In this document: piece by piece, positions 61,883 to 64,000 of the stretch
Layout of the letters: each line of letters begins with the position of its first letter
Position numbering within the stretch: position 1 is the stretch's first letter
Assembly: GCF_030936135.1 (NCBI RefSeq)
Contig: NC_082605.1
Location: 18,558,261 to 18,622,260 of the forward strand
Reading direction: 5' to 3'
DNA length: 64,000 bases
From: Gavia stellata
Lineage: Eukaryota; Chordata; Aves; Gaviiformes; Gaviidae
Made by a program: the position numbers and the translations under genes
Notes under the pieces: generated by a model
What the model was told of the DNA's origin: nothing
The model's input: only the letters and a program-made list of their open reading frames with translations
Database searches by the model: none

Positions 61883-61890
61883 TGTAAATA
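61883..61890 (+). promoter_or_regulatory. Pumilio response element TGTAAATA in the 3' UTR
   Basis: Exact match to the PUM1/PUM2 consensus UGUANAUA on the sense strand, in the inferred 3' UTR. An 8-mer match in 3 kb of AT-rich UTR is easily met by chance. Confidence 0.35.
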
Positions 61891-62874
61891 TAGAATAGGG
61901 ATCCAATATACTGCAACACTTTTCTCTATGTATTTAACATTTAGCTTATTTTTAAGAAGTAAATAAGTTCAAAGTTCAGCCTCTACTTCAGTAGTGAAAA
62001 CTGGATTTAAAAGGGAAAAGATGAAACCTAAAACTTGTATCAGCTGTAATTCACCGGGTTTAATTTGTTACAGCTCTAAATTTTGCAGAGCTGTGAGTAT
62101 GTTATCTTACTCGTCCCTGTTTTCTCAAATTGACCTAAGTAAACCAGTTAACTTGAAATGGCAGTGGTCATCACTGGCTGCAAGTGCTTACCATTATCTG
62201 GCTTAACAGCTGATATTGCAGTAAGCCAAATATTTAGCTCATTGTTTATCCCCCTGGCATGGCTGAGGATTTGGATAATGTTTGTTTACCATGTGGTCTT
62301 ACTGTTCCCAAATGGAATCTTTCTAATACATGAAAATACTTGCCTGGTTCTAGTTCTTAATTCTTGCACAAAATGTTTAAAAGGCAAAAACAAACAAAAA
62401 ACTGTGAATTGAAAAGGAACAAAAAAATGCCTCTTTGCATTACATACCTCATCTTCCAGAGATTCACCAAACCGCTTCTTTCAAATGCGAGCGCCTGAAT
62501 TTTTTTTCTGAAGTTGAAGTTGACAATTCTTGCTAAGACTGTGTTTTCCAACAGTGTTGAGGTGTGTTGTTTCTCTGTTTAGTTTTCTTCTGGATACTGT
62601 TTTATATATATCCATAGCCAAGAATAAGAGGTTTTTTTAAAAGTACAACTAATTTCATTTTTAAAATTATCCTTAGTCCTTGGCTAGCTCTCTTTGCGCT
62701 GTTGTAGGCCTCTAGCTGCAAGCTTTCTGAAGCACCCTCCCTAACAGTGTTGCATTTGTGTGTAAAACCATTTTTTTTGCAAAGTGTTATGTAACTTTTT
62801 TCTTGGTTTTTTGTTTTTTTTAAGCTTGGTTGAATATTTACAAGACTTCTTGCTGCTTTTTGACAATCTTCTAT

Positions 62875-62883
62875 ATTTATTTA
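62875..62883 (+). promoter_or_regulatory. AU-rich element ATTTATTTA in the 3' UTR
   Basis: Two overlapping AUUUA pentamers on the sense strand, inside a T-rich context. These are binding sites for ARE proteins in unstable mRNAs. Suggestive only, as the UTR is AT-rich. Confidence 0.3.
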
Positions 62884-63282
62884 GTAGAACAAATTTCAAT
62901 ATATTACTTGAAACTATGAAATAGAATTGAGTTAGCAATTGACTGGTCATGTGATGTATAGAAGTACAATATGCTGTGGTTAATTCTGCAGTAGGTTTGT
63001 TAATTTTGTTTATCTGCACTAAAGTACGAAGATCTCCATTCTGTTTAACCATTCAAACTAAGGGTGTGATCCAAGTCTGTAATGTATTTAAAAGCTAAAT
63101 TCTGGAACTTGCTGTGGGAGTAGAATATACTAAATCTTGTGCATGAGGAGTTTGTTGAGACAGTAATGTAGCTGTGACATTTTGCCAATTCTTAAATGCT
63201 TTTACGTTTTGCTGAAAGTCAGATTCCTGGTAAAGTTTTGCTTTAGAGTCAGGCTTAAGTAAACTTGCACAGCACAAAAAAA

Positions 63283-63288
63283 AATAAA
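63283..63288 (+). terminator. KBTBD8: Alternative poly(A) signal AATAAA
   Basis: AATAAA inside an A-rich run about 2.7 kb beyond the stop codon. No clear GT-rich downstream element follows closely, so it is a weaker candidate than 63729. Confidence 0.3.
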
Positions 63289-63728
63289 AGCACCAAAGGT
63301 ACTGATAATATTTAAACAGTAATCTGTACATTTTCCCCACTTGGTATTTTTTCTGCATTCATTTATTTCCCTTTATTAAATGAATTTCTAGCGTTGTAAG
63401 GACTTACGTAAGTGTAAATCTCTTTTCCAAAATTTATTAGTTACTTTAGAAGGAAACATTTTGTAATTTCCACCTGATTCCATCAGTAAACTTTAGAATA
63501 ACTAAAAGCAGTTTTGGTGCACCAAACATGCAGTGTGTGTATGTTCTACAAGAAGTCGAAGAGCTCCCTGTTCGTAAGGCTGTTTAGAAATGGCATCCAA
63601 CATTCAGTGCTCAGGTATGTTAGTAAGAAGTACTGTAGTCCTCTGAGGGCAAATGTGTGGATTTTTAAACATTTTGCCATAATTGCACAATTTTGCATTT
63701 TTACTTAATGTCATGTTATGTTTCTTAA

Positions 63729-63734
63729 AATAAA
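63729..63734 (+). terminator. KBTBD8: Canonical poly(A) signal AATAAA, likely end of KBTBD8 mRNA
   Basis: AATAAA is followed about 30 nt later by a GT-rich stretch (TGGTTTTGTG at about 63763-63772) that fits a downstream element, so cleavage near 63745-63760 is likely. It is one of several hexamers in the 3' flank, chosen for its downstream element. Confidence 0.55.
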
Positions 63735-63755
63735 CCTATTGTTGAAATATAATGG

Positions 63756-64000
63756 AGTGCAGCTGGTTTTGTGATAAATCTCTTGCATGCATTTTAGTAG
63801 ATTAAATTTCTGAAAATTAACCCAATGGTACAACTTTTTGATGCTTGTTCCATTTTTCTATTTCTGCACATGTGTGTCTCAGCTGTACGTAGTGTCACAT
63901 GTTTGGGGTTTTTTTAAGGCAGCACTGCACTGTTGCTTGTGGTGGAAGGTGCTTTGTTCTGCTTTTTTTTGTCTCATTCCTTGTGGCTATTCAGGTCTAA
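63756..64000. other. Downstream flank of KBTBD8
   Basis: About 245 bp after the inferred cleavage site. Nothing recognisable. In other vertebrates the next gene is SUCLG2, convergent; no part of it is visible here. Confidence 0.5.

Larger units (their letters stand above)
60589..63755 (+). other. KBTBD8: KBTBD8 3' untranslated region (inferred extent)
   Basis: About 3.2 kb of AT-rich sequence between the stop codon and the last good poly(A) signal. It has T-runs and A-runs, a Pumilio-type element at 61883-61890 and an overlapping AUUUA pair at 62875-62883. No coding similarity on either strand. The extent is inferred from the AATAAA at 63729; shorter forms are possible, for example from AATAAA at 63283. 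Confidence 0.65.

Noticed and set aside
1..64000. CRISPR arrays, prokaryotic operons, tRNA or rRNA genes, intact viral genes
   Set aside because: None seen. The intron-exon structure, CpG-island promoter and repeat content are those of a vertebrate nuclear genome.

Overview
The window looks like a stretch of vertebrate, probably bird, nuclear DNA. It holds one recognisable protein-coding gene, KBTBD8, on the + strand in the last ~11 kb (coding exons from 53213 to 60588). Four exons join with canonical GT/AG junctions and matching phases into an uninterrupted 601-residue BTB-BACK-Kelch protein, the length I recall for human KBTBD8. The bird assignment is an inference: the gene is compact (introns of about 2.4, 0.65 and 2.5 kb), and interspersed repeats are few and old (a decayed CR1/L2-type LINE piece and several MIR-like SINE remnants), with no young mammalian-type LINEs or SINEs. 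The species cannot be fixed from sequence alone.

Layout. Positions 1 to about 52800 have no coding gene that I can support. Open frames there are short, occur on both strands and match no family I recognise. This fits the large intergenic interval that precedes KBTBD8 in other vertebrates (LRIG1 side; known synteny, not visible here). Within the desert I can point to a 60-nt near-complete hairpin at 5016-5075, ancient repeat remnants (14.9, 19.4, 34.9, 39.2, 50.9 and 51.1 kb), simple repeats, two poly-A runs, an orphan CpG-rich cluster near 20.2-20.5 kb, two CTCF-like motifs (22.46 and 37.46 kb), and several dense or palindromic transcription-factor motifs (POU at 11.03 kb, TCF/LEF at 14.2 kb, DR1 at 33.99 kb, tandem palindromes at 32.52 kb, an IR3 palindrome at 37.66 kb).

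From about 52820 to 53320 a CpG-rich promoter precedes the first exon. It carries three ACTACA-type (ZNF143/THAP11-like) motifs in the same orientation, an imperfect X-box and a CCAAT box. The first coding exon contributes only 16 coding bases. It is followed by roughly 0.8 kb of strongly G-skewed first intron, the geometry expected of R-loop-forming CpG promoters. Exon 2 encodes the start of the BTB domain, exon 3 most of BTB, BACK and the first Kelch blades, and exon 4 the last blades. A ~3.2 kb AU-rich 3' UTR runs to a canonical AATAAA at 63729. Known biology of the family: KBTBD8 is a substrate adaptor of CUL3 ubiquitin ligases, linked to TCOF1/NOLC1 mono-ubiquitylation in neural-crest specification.

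I found no convincing previously undescribed system. The best leads are the 5.0 kb hairpin, the triple ACTACA promoter and the orphan CpG/ATAGG cluster.
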